This document shows, piece after piece, positions 16,477-24,317 of a stretch of 64,000 nt of DNA. The stretch lies in assembly GCF_000829455.1 (NCBI RefSeq), contig NZ_JXAK01000026.1, positions 29,891 through 93,890 on the forward strand. Direction: 5' to 3'. Within the stretch, counting starts at the first letter, position 1, and every line of letters starts with the position of its first letter. The translations under genes and the position numbers were made by a program. The stretch comes from Gordoniibacillus kamchatkensis (GTDB taxonomy: Bacteria > Bacillota > Bacilli > Paenibacillales > NBRC-103111). The notes under the pieces were generated by a model. It searched no databases, had not been told where the DNA came from, and was given only the letters and a program-made list of their open reading frames with translations.

Positions 16477-16824
16477 GTGTCGATAACTGAACGCCTTAGA
16501 AATGCCAGGAAGAGCAAGAAAATAACTCTCCGGGAAATGTCCGAAAAACTCGGCATTGCCAAAAGCACATATGCAGCCTACGAATCAGGTTTCCGAACCC
16601 CCTCCCTTGACACCTTAATTTCCATTTCCAAAATATTGGGAGTCACCAGTGATTACTTGCTCGGCCTAACCGAATCTGCGGATTATGATGCAAGCAATGC
16701 GAAACAGTATTTGCAAAATGCCAAGTTCCACTGGGATGGAGTTCCCTTAACCGATGAGGATCTCGAGCTCATTAATCTTTTGTTGGAACGAATCATTCGC
16801 GACCGAAAAAAGCCTCTGGAATAA
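16477..16824 (+). CDS. XRE-family helix-turn-helix regulator (SinR/Xre-like)
   Basis: 115 residues from the GTG at 16477, with AAGGAG nine to ten bases upstream. The N-terminal HTH_3 domain (residues 5-62) reads RLRNARKSKKITLREMSEKL, GIAKSTYAAYESGFRTPSLD and ISKILGVTSDYLLGLTES, the standard layout of lambda-repressor-like DNA-binding domains. The acidic C-terminal part (DEDLELINLLLERIIRDRK) could form a dimerisation helix. Probably a cytosolic repressor. It lies upstream of the unknown GAF-like gene at 17051, its possible target. Confidence 0.85.
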   Translation: MSITERLRNARKSKKITLREMSEKLGIAKSTYAAYESGFRTPSLDTLISISKILGVTSDYLLGLTESADYDASNAKQYLQNAKFHWDGVPLTDEDLELINLLLERIIRDRKKPLE

Positions 16825-17050
16825 CAATACATAGACGGTGTTTGCCGCCCTCCTGGAAGACAATGGGAAAACTTCGGTTTTTCTTTGAATTCTAAGGGGG
16901 TTTTTTTGTGGAAAAAAGGGGGAAAATATATGTTTTCTTTTTTGTTAAAAAGTGGGATAATGAAAGAAATCAAGGTCTTTGGAACTATTTCCTTCTTGGC
17001 ACTCACTGCCGATATAGGTCTAAGGGTTTAGTTGACGGGAGGCAGATACG

Positions 17051-17698
17051 ATGGACAGAGCGTTGAAGCTGATGCATCTGAATGTTTTATATAATCGTCT
17101 TGAATTTAATTTAAAACGTCTGAATTACGTGTCTTCTGTTCCAGGCAGTCTCGACCTCAAGCAACTGCTGCAAGCTAAGCGTGAAATATCCGAGGAAGCC
17201 GAGTTTCGCCTGTTGGACCGCAGAATCGCTATTTCCAAATGCTTGCTTCGTATACAAGAACATGTCGAGGGCTCTACGGTCAGTTTATTTCTGGTCGACC
17301 GGTCGGCCGGGCAATTCATACACTGCTCAACGCCGGCTTCTCCGGTCGTTCTTCCCTGTACGGCCACGTTAACGGAAATAAGCGATATGCCGTTCCCACC
17401 CTCTAAGGCGGGAAACATCACCTTCTATTCTGATGTTCAACGCGATCCTTTGTTTCAACGAATGATCAATCCCGCCTTTTTGAAACAGTTTCAATCGTGT
17501 TTCGTTCTTTCTATGCCTCTTGATGACTCGCTATATTTTTGCATTCATCACTACTTTAAGACATATGACAAAGAACCTTCCTTTCAAATTCAACACAACA
17601 TTGCATGCGCCGGTGAACGCGCCTTCCCTTTGTTAAAAGAGTGGTATGAATATAATTTCGCTGCATATTATGCGGGCAAAAAGAATAGAAATAAGTGA
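17051..17698 (+). CDS. Unknown protein with GAF-like domain
   Basis: 215 residues from the ATG at 17051, with GGGAGG seven bases upstream. Residues 60-170 alternate strands in a way that recalls a GAF sensory domain (LLRIQEHVEGSTVSLFLVDR, FYSDVQRDPLFQR, SCFVLSMPLDDSLYFCIHHY). I do not recognise a specific family and see no enzyme motif, signal peptide or membrane helix. Five cysteines are present. It follows the XRE gene in the same direction after a 226-bp gap and could be a stand-alone sensor. Function unknown. Confidence 0.6.
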   Translation: MDRALKLMHLNVLYNRLEFNLKRLNYVSSVPGSLDLKQLLQAKREISEEAEFRLLDRRIAISKCLLRIQEHVEGSTVSLFLVDRSAGQFIHCSTPASPVVLPCTATLTEISDMPFPPSKAGNITFYSDVQRDPLFQRMINPAFLKQFQSCFVLSMPLDDSLYFCIHHYFKTYDKEPSFQIQHNIACAGERAFPLLKEWYEYNFAAYYAGKKNRNK

Positions 17699-17838
17699 TG
17701 CACCGATAACGACAGCTAAAACGCTATTTTCGGTTATTCATACAACTTTCCCCTATCAAAGCCCGGTTGTTGGTATATTCGCTATAGAAAGCAAATAGCG
17801 TCCATTGACCAAGTTGTCCGGCGGGAAGGGGTAATTTT

Positions 17839-18045
17839 ATGATTAGCAGCAATGACATCATGAATGGGCGATATGCTCGTAACCATTTTTCGCAATGTCC
17901 GAGAAAAATTCCGGGCTGCAACAGCCAGCCGCACAATTGCGATTACTGTCGCGCCCGCGCTTACCGGCCAATTGGCGGCGCTCCTAACGTGGCCAAATCC
18001 ATCATGTTCCCGGGTGGTTACAAGTGCTCAAAACATCAAAAATAA
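17839..18045 (+). CDS. Small open frame of doubtful reality
   Basis: 68 codons from an ATG preceded by GGAAGGGG seven bases upstream, a good start signal. The product is cysteine-rich in its centre (QCPRKIPGCNSQPHNCDYC). However, the +1 frame from 17864 reads like protein too (DMLVTIFRNVREKFRAATAS), so this could be a short gene broken by an indel. It overlaps the next start by 22 bases. Confidence 0.25.
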   Translation: MISSNDIMNGRYARNHFSQCPRKIPGCNSQPHNCDYCRARAYRPIGGAPNVAKSIMFPGGYKCSKHQK

Positions 18046-18506
18046 AGAGAAAACGATATTTGCAACTCTCGGCAATGATCATCGTCCTGTTCGCAGCGAT
18101 GATCATCCTATTTTTTTACGTTCCCCCTTTCTTTCAAGGACAATCCGCCAAAGCTGCCGTAAACCGGTTCTATCAATATGAAACAGCGGGCAATTTCGGC
18201 AACTCGTGGGAGCTGTTTCATCCGCAAATGCAAAAGATGTTCTCCAAAGATGCTTATATTCAAAGAAGAGCCCACGTATTTATGCAAGATTTCGGTGTAA
18301 GCACTTTTCGCTTTGAACTTGGGCAGCCCAAACAATTGTCCAGGTGGCGCATGAGCAAAGATGTCCCCGAATTGGCTCACGTTTTTGTCGTCCCGGTCGT
18401 TCAACATTTTCAAAGCGCATTCGGCAATTTCTCTATCCGCCAGGATGTATACGCAGTCAAGGATAATAACCAGTGGCGGATTCTTTGGGCGTATGACGAA
18501 AGGTAA
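18024..18506 (+). CDS. Membrane-anchored extracellular protein of unknown function (NTF2-like)
   Basis: 160 residues from the GTG at 18024, with GGGTGG upstream. A basic N-terminus (KTSKIKRKRY) is followed by one hydrophobic helix (about 15-37, AMIIVLFAAMIILFFYVP) acting as signal anchor, then an outside domain of about 120 residues. It starts AAVNRFYQYETAGNFGNSWELFHPQMQ and ends DNNQWRILWAYDER, the helix-plus-curved-sheet pattern of small NTF2-like/DUF4878-type domains. No catalytic motif recognised. Probably an envelope-associated protein. Confidence 0.65.
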   Translation: MLKTSKIKRKRYLQLSAMIIVLFAAMIILFFYVPPFFQGQSAKAAVNRFYQYETAGNFGNSWELFHPQMQKMFSKDAYIQRRAHVFMQDFGVSTFRFELGQPKQLSRWRMSKDVPELAHVFVVPVVQHFQSAFGNFSIRQDVYAVKDNNQWRILWAYDER

Positions 18507-18528
18507 GATGCCGACAGGTCAATTGGGG

Positions 18529-18660
18529 CTAACCTGCGTTTTTCCGGCGCCGAATGCAGTGCTCGATCACGCCTTGCAGCCATTCCAGCTGCTCTATGCT
18601 GGCCACCTTTAACAAATACCGCATAATCCTTCGGGTCTGCAGAGGAGATAATGGTTTCAT
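18529..18660 (-). CDS. Short 43-residue protein downstream of galE
   Basis: ATG at 18660 with AAGGTG eight bases upstream and stop TAG at 18529. The product MKPLSPLQTRRIMRYLLKV continues with ASIEQLEWLQGVIEHCIRRR and a short basic tail. It would form two amphipathic helices and is strongly basic (7 Arg, 3 Lys). It begins only 22 bases after galE on the same strand, so it is probably co-transcribed. I do not recognise the family; its good start site and position argue that it is real. Confidence 0.55.
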   Translation of the reverse strand: MKPLSPLQTRRIMRYLLKVASIEQLEWLQGVIEHCIRRRKNAG

Positions 18661-18682
18661 ATTGGGCACACCTTCTAAGCGT

Positions 18683-19687
18683 TTAATCAGTCAAGTTATT
18701 CGCTTGCCACCGCCAGGCGTCTTCGCACATTACGCCGATATCCCGTTTTGCCACCCACCCCAACTTTTCCCTCGCCTTGTCGGGAGCGGCAATACTCACA
18801 TCTACATCGCCGGGCCTGCGGGTCGTGTAGGTAACGGGAATTGTTTTGCCTGTTGCTTTTCTAAAAGCGTCAACAACCTCGAGAACGCTATATCCCTTGC
18901 CCGTGCCGAGATTGAAAGCTTCGATCCCCGCCTCTGTCAGTACCTTATCAAGAGCTTTGAGATGCCCGTCGGCCAAATCCATAACGTGGATGTAGTCCCT
19001 GATCCCGGTCCCGTCGGGTGTGCAATAATCGCCTCCGAAGATGGAAAGCTCCTTTAATTTTCCGGCCGCCACCTGGCTCACGTAGGGCACTAAATTGTTC
19101 GGTATTCCCCTTGGATCTTCCCCGATTTTGCCGCTCGGATGAGCCCCGATCGGATTAAAATAGCGGAGCAGGGCGATGCTCCATTCCGTATCCGACAGCC
19201 ACAAATCATAAAGAATTTGTTCCAGCATCAGCTTTGTACGCCCATACGGATTCGTTGCCCCGAGAGCGGCCTCCTCCGTTATCGGCACCTGCTCAGGCAC
19301 CCCGTATACGGTTGCCGACGAGCTGAACACCAGTTTCTTGACTCCGTGCTTCTGCATAACTTCGCATAGATTAAGAGTTCCCGTGATATTGTTGTGATAA
19401 TAATGCAACGGTATTCGAGCCGATTCTCCCACCGATTTTAAGCCGGCAAAGTGAATGACCGCTTCGATGCGATGGCTCGAAAATATGTTCCTTAAAGTTT
19501 CCCGATCGAGCAAATCTGCCTGATAAAACGTAAAATCGCGGTCCGTAATTTCCCGGACCCGTTGCAAAGTAGAGAACTTGCTGTTGGATAAGTTGTCGAT
19601 AACGACGATATCATACCCTGCGTTCAACAATTGAACAGAAGTATGGCTGCCGATATAACCTGCGCCTCCTGTAACCAAGATGGCCAC
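18683..19687 (-). CDS. galE: UDP-glucose 4-epimerase
   Basis: 334 residues. The GTG at 19687 (giving MAILVTGGAGYIGSH) is favoured because AAGGA lies nine bases upstream; ATGs at 19693 and 19696 are too close to it. SDR fold: NAD-binding GGAGYIG (residue 7), FSSSATVYG near 122 with the catalytic serine, and YGRTK near 148 with the catalytic Tyr and Lys. Further GalE blocks: LRYFNPIGAHPSGKIGEDP, DYIHVMDLA and NLGTGKGYSVLEVV. It interconverts UDP-glucose and UDP-galactose (or the N-acetyl forms) in the cytosol, feeding the polysaccharide made by the operon. It is the last large gene of the surface region. Confidence 0.93.
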   Translation of the reverse strand: MAILVTGGAGYIGSHTSVQLLNAGYDIVVIDNLSNSKFSTLQRVREITDRDFTFYQADLLDRETLRNIFSSHRIEAVIHFAGLKSVGESARIPLHYYHNNITGTLNLCEVMQKHGVKKLVFSSSATVYGVPEQVPITEEAALGATNPYGRTKLMLEQILYDLWLSDTEWSIALLRYFNPIGAHPSGKIGEDPRGIPNNLVPYVSQVAAGKLKELSIFGGDYCTPDGTGIRDYIHVMDLADGHLKALDKVLTEAGIEAFNLGTGKGYSVLEVVDAFRKATGKTIPVTYTTRRPGDVDVSIAAPDKAREKLGWVAKRDIGVMCEDAWRWQANNLTD

Positions 19688-19715
19688 TGTCATCATTCCT
19701 TCTTCTAAAAATGAT

Positions 19716-21929
19716 TTAACGGCTTCGGTTTAAAATACCGTTAATCGGGTTATAGTCGAGCATAGCAATCCAAGGCCGCGAAGCTATTTCGTTTTGGCCG
19801 CGCTTGTCTTGCTGCTGCCGGTACGTCATGAACAGCCAAATATCCGCTTCCGGAACGAGGGTGGCAGTCTTTCGCGATTGTCGTAAAAAAGGAATCGCTT
19901 CGCTATAGTTCCCCGCTAACGCAAGAGCTTGCCCTGCACGCAAATCCAGCAGCGGCGAGCTGTCCCGATAAGTTGCAAGCACATAGTTTTTGAACCGGTT
20001 CGCCGACTGTTGATAACGAACCATCTGTTCTACGATGAGCGCATTCGATGCGATCTCGCCGTCCTTCGAAGCTTTGCCCTTCAAGAAGCTGTCGATGGCG
20101 GCCTGCACCCCGTAATCCAGCGTGCTTTCGTAGTAATCGAGCATGGCCGGCTGCAGACGCAATGCTTTTTCCGACTCTCGATACGCGTCTTCCCATTTCT
20201 TGTAATATCCGAGTGCCAGCGACAGTTCATGCGGCCATTCCGCATTGTAGGGATCCAGCCTTTGCGCGAGCAGCAATTGCGAGAGCTGCTCGTTCGTCCC
20301 TATTTTGGCTCTGGCCAGCTGGACATGAGGCTGCGGATCCAGCGGAAGAAGCGCAGCTGCCCGGGCCAAATGAGCCGCTGCCTCATCACTTTGGCCTTGC
20401 TCCAGCTCGCTACTCCCAGCCTGCAAATAATAATCGCCCACTGCCTGTGGGATGGTTGCCAGAATAAGACATCCGGCAACACCAGCCCCCAGAGCTTGAA
20501 AGCGAGTCGTGGACCAGCGAAGCGGCGGCATTTGGGCGGAAACGATGCCGGCGATCATGAGGACCAGCAGCAGCATCGAGTAGAAATTCAGGTCAAAATC
20601 GATGAAAGAATGAAGCCCGATAACAATTGCGGCGACGCCCAGTACGCGCGCCAATGAAGGAGGATCTGCTTTTCGCAAGCAAGTAGCCAAGCTCCACCAG
20701 AACAGAACAAAAAGCGCCAAGCCGACAAGCCCCAGCTCTACCGCTATTTGCAAATAATGATTATGGGTCAAATTGGCAATGTAATAGAAACGCTGATATT
20801 GGTGGTACATCCGCGACCAACCGTCTCCCCCGCTCCCCACAACGGGATGGTCGCGGATCATTTTAAGCGCGTCGCGGTCAAATTCTAGACGAAGAAAAGC
20901 GTTTGTTTCGTTCAAGCTCATATTTGTTAGGCGCTGCAGCTTCTGTGATGACAGTTTGATTGCTGCTTGACTCAAAGACGAAGAATGAAGCACTCCCATT
21001 GCCACCAGCCCTGCAGCGATAACTGCCGCCACATTCAAACGCCGGCTTTTCTGTTGAATCATCAATGCGGCAGTCGCCAACCCGATAACCGCCCCCGCGG
21101 CCCCTCCTCCCATCAGCCAGCTCCAGGCGCCGTTCCAATCCGCCGACGAGGCATGACCGTCTGCGCCTTTCACCGTCAATAGTCCCGCCGTCATCGTGCC
21201 TATAAAAAATGCGGCACCTGCCAACCGCTGGCCCCTGGGCAAGGCGACAACTAACCCGATCATCGCCGCCGGCACGGCCAACAACGCCCCTCTTGAAGCC
21301 GCCAGCAGAAAGGTCAAGCTGTACAGGAAGCAAACGATGCCGGCAACAGGCAGCATCAGCCATTTACTTTTCCCGGAAAAAGCCGCTCCGATCGTAACAA
21401 GCCACATAGCCAAAACGTATATCGCATACGTGTTTGCATATTGAAAAGTCGATGCAAACCGGTTTTTTTCGCTCATCAAATTATTGGCATCGTTCAGCCC
21501 GACATGTCCGCCCATATATATGGCGAGACCGATCGACACTACACCTAAACTTGCCGCAATAAGAACCCATGACAGCCACAGCCCCCAGCGAGGCTCGATT
21601 TTGCATTCTTCGCGCATGGCATATAAAACCAAAAGTCCGCCGGCCCATTGCAGGACGACATTGGCGTGCCCCTGAGGAAACAGGGCCGTAAAGGAAGTAA
21701 GCAAATACAGAAGCAAAATCGCCAGCACCGACAGCTCGAGCCAGCTGCTGAACAGCGCGATCCGCCGGCGCTCCAGCCGAAAACCGAACCACCATAGCAA
21801 AAAAGCAAACGCCACCATCGCTTCCGCAATGTGCTGCTCTTTTTGAAAGAAAAGCCCATGAAAAATGAAGCTGCATGCAACCGTTAACCCTAGTAGAAAC
21901 GCACCCGTAAGCCTCGCATATTTTGGCAC
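19716..21929 (-). CDS. O-antigen ligase (WaaL/Wzy_C-type) fused to TPR repeats
   Basis: 737 residues from the GTG at 21929 (PKYARLTG), with AGAGGA seven bases upstream. The first 500 residues hold about 11-12 membrane helices. The large outside loop between them contains the Wzy_C/O-antigen ligase pattern RDHPVVGSGGDGWSRMYHQY and THNHYLQIAVELGLVGLALF. The last 220 residues contain TPR-like helices (EAAAHLARAAALLPLDPQPH, YRESEKALRLQPAMLDYYES). Proteins of this build transfer or polymerise lipid-linked glycans outside the membrane; in Gram-positives they can glycosylate surface proteins. Its neighbours, a DUF916 protein, WxL protein and SLH protein, make a surface-protein or surface-glycan coupling role plausible (inference). 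Confidence 0.83.
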   Translation of the reverse strand: MPKYARLTGAFLLGLTVACSFIFHGLFFQKEQHIAEAMVAFAFLLWWFGFRLERRRIALFSSWLELSVLAILLLYLLTSFTALFPQGHANVVLQWAGGLLVLYAMREECKIEPRWGLWLSWVLIAASLGVVSIGLAIYMGGHVGLNDANNLMSEKNRFASTFQYANTYAIYVLAMWLVTIGAAFSGKSKWLMLPVAGIVCFLYSLTFLLAASRGALLAVPAAMIGLVVALPRGQRLAGAAFFIGTMTAGLLTVKGADGHASSADWNGAWSWLMGGGAAGAVIGLATAALMIQQKSRRLNVAAVIAAGLVAMGVLHSSSLSQAAIKLSSQKLQRLTNMSLNETNAFLRLEFDRDALKMIRDHPVVGSGGDGWSRMYHQYQRFYYIANLTHNHYLQIAVELGLVGLALFVLFWWSLATCLRKADPPSLARVLGVAAIVIGLHSFIDFDLNFYSMLLLVLMIAGIVSAQMPPLRWSTTRFQALGAGVAGCLILATIPQAVGDYYLQAGSSELEQGQSDEAAAHLARAAALLPLDPQPHVQLARAKIGTNEQLSQLLLAQRLDPYNAEWPHELSLALGYYKKWEDAYRESEKALRLQPAMLDYYESTLDYGVQAAIDSFLKGKASKDGEIASNALIVEQMVRYQQSANRFKNYVLATYRDSSPLLDLRAGQALALAGNYSEAIPFLRQSRKTATLVPEADIWLFMTYRQQQDKRGQNEIASRPWIAMLDYNPINGILNRSR

Positions 21930-21976
21930 TGTCGATTCCTCTTTTACGCTTACTTTATTGCGTCGAAAACCGAACA

Positions 21977-22010
21977 AGACCCCGGTCAAAAGATGCAGGT
22001 CCCAGGGTCT
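21977..22010 (-). terminator. Hairpin between the DUF916 and ligase genes
   Basis: AGACCCTGG (22010-22002) pairs with CCGGGGTCT (21985-21977), with one mismatch, on the minus strand. No clear T run follows, so it may only attenuate read-through from the WxL-DUF916 pair into the ligase gene or stabilise the upstream transcript. Confidence 0.4.
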
Positions 22011-22023
22011 CGCGTTCTAACGA

Positions 22024-22971
22024 TCATTTTTTTGGAGTAATGACGATATGCACTCTTCCTTTAAGAAGCCAGATGGCACCGACCAGGAAGATAAGGAAGG
22101 CCGCAATCCCGATAATCCATGTCCAAGGAATAATCATAACGCTGGTTTGGCTTTGCACCGTTAACTCCCGCGTCTCGCCATACGTGATCGTGAGAACGAC
22201 ATCATACTTTCCCCAGAGCGGGTAATCCGTCCATCGTACGTGGATGGGAAAGGCTCCTTGCGGAAGCATCGCATCGAGACTGACAGGAATTGTTTGAATC
22301 ACTTGCCCGTTGCGCAGGATCTGCAGGCTCCCTTTCGGTTTGGCGGAAATGTTGCCTTCATTGAGCAGCTCTGCGGTGAAATCGACATAGCCTTTCCAAT
22401 AATGCAGAGCTGCGCCTAGCGGTTTACGAAATTGCAGCGATTCGCGAACGGTTCCGGGTATGGTTAAGTAGATCCGTACGCCGACACGTTCTACAATGCT
22501 CAGCTGTACGTTCTTTTTTTGATCAGAGCCTACCACGTTGCTGGATCTTGGCGGTAGTTCGGCGATAATCCCGCCCGCATATTCCCCTGGCAGGAGCTGC
22601 TCAGGCACGCGCATCCGGAAGGTCACCTTGCGGTTTTCCCCGGGCTTAAGCGTCACCAAACTATCGGAAAGTTCTACCCACTGTCCGACTTGCTTGCGCG
22701 GACTCGTCTCGTTCTGTAAGGCAAAACCGCCCTGCGTTGTGGTATAAGCATCCACCGGATACAGCTTGACGGTAACAGTTTGATCCGTTGGATTATGAAC
22801 TACAACCGTGTCGTTGATCTGCTCTCCTGGCTTCGATTTGTAAACCAACCAGTCCCCGCTCAGCGGCAAAATGCCGATTGAGTTTGTTTCCGCACCCGAA
22901 ATCGCCGCAGCCGGAAGCGCCATTGCAGCAGCGATTAATAGAAGGAATCCTGCTAGAAGTTTAATTCGCAT
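22024..22971 (-). CDS. DUF916-type WxL-interacting membrane protein
   Basis: 315 residues: signal peptide (LLAGFLLLIAAAMALPAAAI), two Ig-like extracellular beta domains and one C-terminal helix (about 283-305, WTWIIGIAAFLIFLVGAIWLL) with a short basic tail. The first domain, with GDWLVYKSKPGEQINDTVVV, NPTDQTVTVKLYPVDAY and LKPGENRKVTFRMRVPE, fits DUF916; the second fits DUF3324 of WxL-interacting proteins. In lactic bacteria and enterococci these proteins bind both a WxL protein and peptidoglycan. Here the WxL gene lies just 4 bp upstream. No good ribosome binding site is seen, so translation is probably coupled to that gene. Confidence 0.82.
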   Translation of the reverse strand: MRIKLLAGFLLLIAAAMALPAAAISGAETNSIGILPLSGDWLVYKSKPGEQINDTVVVHNPTDQTVTVKLYPVDAYTTTQGGFALQNETSPRKQVGQWVELSDSLVTLKPGENRKVTFRMRVPEQLLPGEYAGGIIAELPPRSSNVVGSDQKKNVQLSIVERVGVRIYLTIPGTVRESLQFRKPLGAALHYWKGYVDFTAELLNEGNISAKPKGSLQILRNGQVIQTIPVSLDAMLPQGAFPIHVRWTDYPLWGKYDVVLTITYGETRELTVQSQTSVMIIPWTWIIGIAAFLIFLVGAIWLLKGRVHIVITPKK

Positions 22972-22975
22972 AGGG

Positions 22976-23557
22976 TCAAGAAATCGTAACGGTCAGAGTC
23001 GATACGTAAGGATTGAGCGGGCTGCTTCCGACCGTACCGCTATAGTTCGAACGGTAGGCGTTTGCCGGCAGGGTAAACTGAATGGTTGGCGTAAACGTAT
23101 ATTTGCCTTTATTGTTGCCGGGAGAGGAAATAAACGTCTGGTTAGATGATGTTAAGGTGACCGTGTTCGACACCAGCGTATTTTCCGGATCCGACCCGGT
23201 CTCTTTCGTGATGGTACCGGAACTGATGGACATTCCGGCTTGACCCAATGCAATTGTGCGAGGCGTCGTCTCAACGGTTCCTGCCCCACTTACTAGATCC
23301 GTAGCCGAAACGGTCAGCGACCAGCCGGTGCCGGTGCCGCGCGGATCTTTAACGGTCCACACCGAACCGGCGGATCCGCTGACGGTTTGATTTTCGCCGT
23401 TCAACGTTGTGCTGGTTAAAGTAAAGTTCGCCGTATTGATGCTCAAAGGCCCTCCCATAACGCTCTGGGACACAACTGCCGTACCGGTATCCGCCATGGT
23501 TGAGGAGGTTAAGCCAAAGACACCTAATAACGAAAGCAATAGGATTTTTCTTTTCAT
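22976..23557 (-). CDS. WxL-domain surface protein
   Basis: 193 residues from the ATG at 23557, with GGGGGAG five bases upstream. Signal peptide (MKRKILLLSLLGVFGLTSST) then a threonine/serine-rich beta domain. The WxL signature is present once, in GTGWSLTVSATDL near residue 78; the distal motif of classic WxL domains is replaced by YVSTLTVTIS with no tryptophan. Family knowledge: WxL domains attach non-covalently to peptidoglycan. It is paired with the DUF916 gene 4 bp downstream, the usual partnership. At under 200 residues it is essentially a bare WxL domain, a probable structural or docking unit. Confidence 0.8.
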   Translation of the reverse strand: MKRKILLLSLLGVFGLTSSTMADTGTAVVSQSVMGGPLSINTANFTLTSTTLNGENQTVSGSAGSVWTVKDPRGTGTGWSLTVSATDLVSGAGTVETTPRTIALGQAGMSISSGTITKETGSDPENTLVSNTVTLTSSNQTFISSPGNNKGKYTFTPTIQFTLPANAYRSNYSGTVGSSPLNPYVSTLTVTIS

Positions 23558-23605
23558 ACTTTCTCCCCCAATGTATTCAACCCGAGAATAATTACGAGAG
23601 GCTAT

Positions 23606-23651
23606 TTTACAAAAATGAGACCGGCGCCAAATCGATAGGCGCCGGTCTCAT
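23606..23651 (-). terminator. Strong terminator after the SLH gene
   Basis: Perfect 14-bp stem ATGAGACCGGCGCC (23615-23628) with GGCGCCGGTCTCAT (23638-23651). On the minus strand it is followed by TTTTTGTAAAAT. It separates the SLH gene from the WxL-DUF916-ligase-galE genes, which therefore need their own promoter. Confidence 0.9.
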
Positions 23652-23661
23652 GCTCGAATCG

Positions 23662-24300
23662 TTACTTGTATTTTGCCAGAACTCGTTCAATAATACTGGC
23701 CATCTCGCCGCGGGTGATCGTCGTATCGGGGCCAAATTCCTTACCGGCATCTGCCGAAAAAATCCCCGCTTTAACGAGAGCAGCCAAGAGCCCCTTCTCT
23801 TCGTCTGACAAACCGCTTAAATCGGTAAACGGCAATGCGTCCGTGGAAGGCTTCAGCTTGAGCGCTTTGGCAAGCACAATGGCCACTTTTAGCCGTGTCA
23901 ACGGCGCGTCCGCTTGCGTATCGACCGGGACGAGTCCAAGTTTGGCGGCATCGGCGATAGCAGCTGCTGCCCAATCCGCTGTATCTTCTTTGGGCGGCAT
24001 GCCAAGGAGACGCAGCAAGACAGTGGCGGCCTCCGCCATATTGAGCGGATTGTCGGGTCTGAACGATCCGTCTTCATAACCTACCATGAGCCCGGCCTGC
24101 ACCAAATGAACGATAGACGACGATACAGGGCTGTTATCCGGTACGTCGAAAGGTACACAGTGTTTGTTCCCCAGTTTTACACCTTTGTCGCACCGGGGCC
24201 CTCCGTACACGGATTTGGAGACATTATCTTCTGCAAAGGCTACACTAGATGTCGAAATGATGGTCGCTGCAGCAAGAACTGCACTCAATACGCGTTTCAT
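23662..24300 (-). CDS. SLH-domain surface protein
   Basis: 212 residues from the ATG at 24300; a GGAGAGG lies 11 bases upstream. Signal peptide (MKRVLSAVLAAATIIS ending SVAFAE) followed by three S-layer-homology repeats: SSIVHLVQAGLMVGYEDGSF with RPDNPLNMAEAATVLLRLLG; WAAAAIADAAKLGLVP with LTRLKVAIVLAKAL; and GLLAALVKAGIFSAD with TITRGEMASIIERVLA. SLH trimers bind pyruvylated secondary cell-wall polymer. Between signal and repeats only about 35 residues remain (SKSVYGGPRCDKGVKLGNKHC, with two cysteines), so it is little more than an anchor. It follows a polymerase gene, linking the surface glycan cluster with protein anchoring. Confidence 0.88.
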   Translation of the reverse strand: MKRVLSAVLAAATIISTSSVAFAEDNVSKSVYGGPRCDKGVKLGNKHCVPFDVPDNSPVSSSIVHLVQAGLMVGYEDGSFRPDNPLNMAEAATVLLRLLGMPPKEDTADWAAAAIADAAKLGLVPVDTQADAPLTRLKVAIVLAKALKLKPSTDALPFTDLSGLSDEEKGLLAALVKAGIFSADAGKEFGPDTTITRGEMASIIERVLAKYK

Positions 24301-24317
24301 CCTTAAAAACACCTCTC

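Noticed and set aside
17125..17421. A 98-codon minus-strand frame
   Set aside because: Antisense to the GAF-like gene, whose own start has a strong GGGAGG site.
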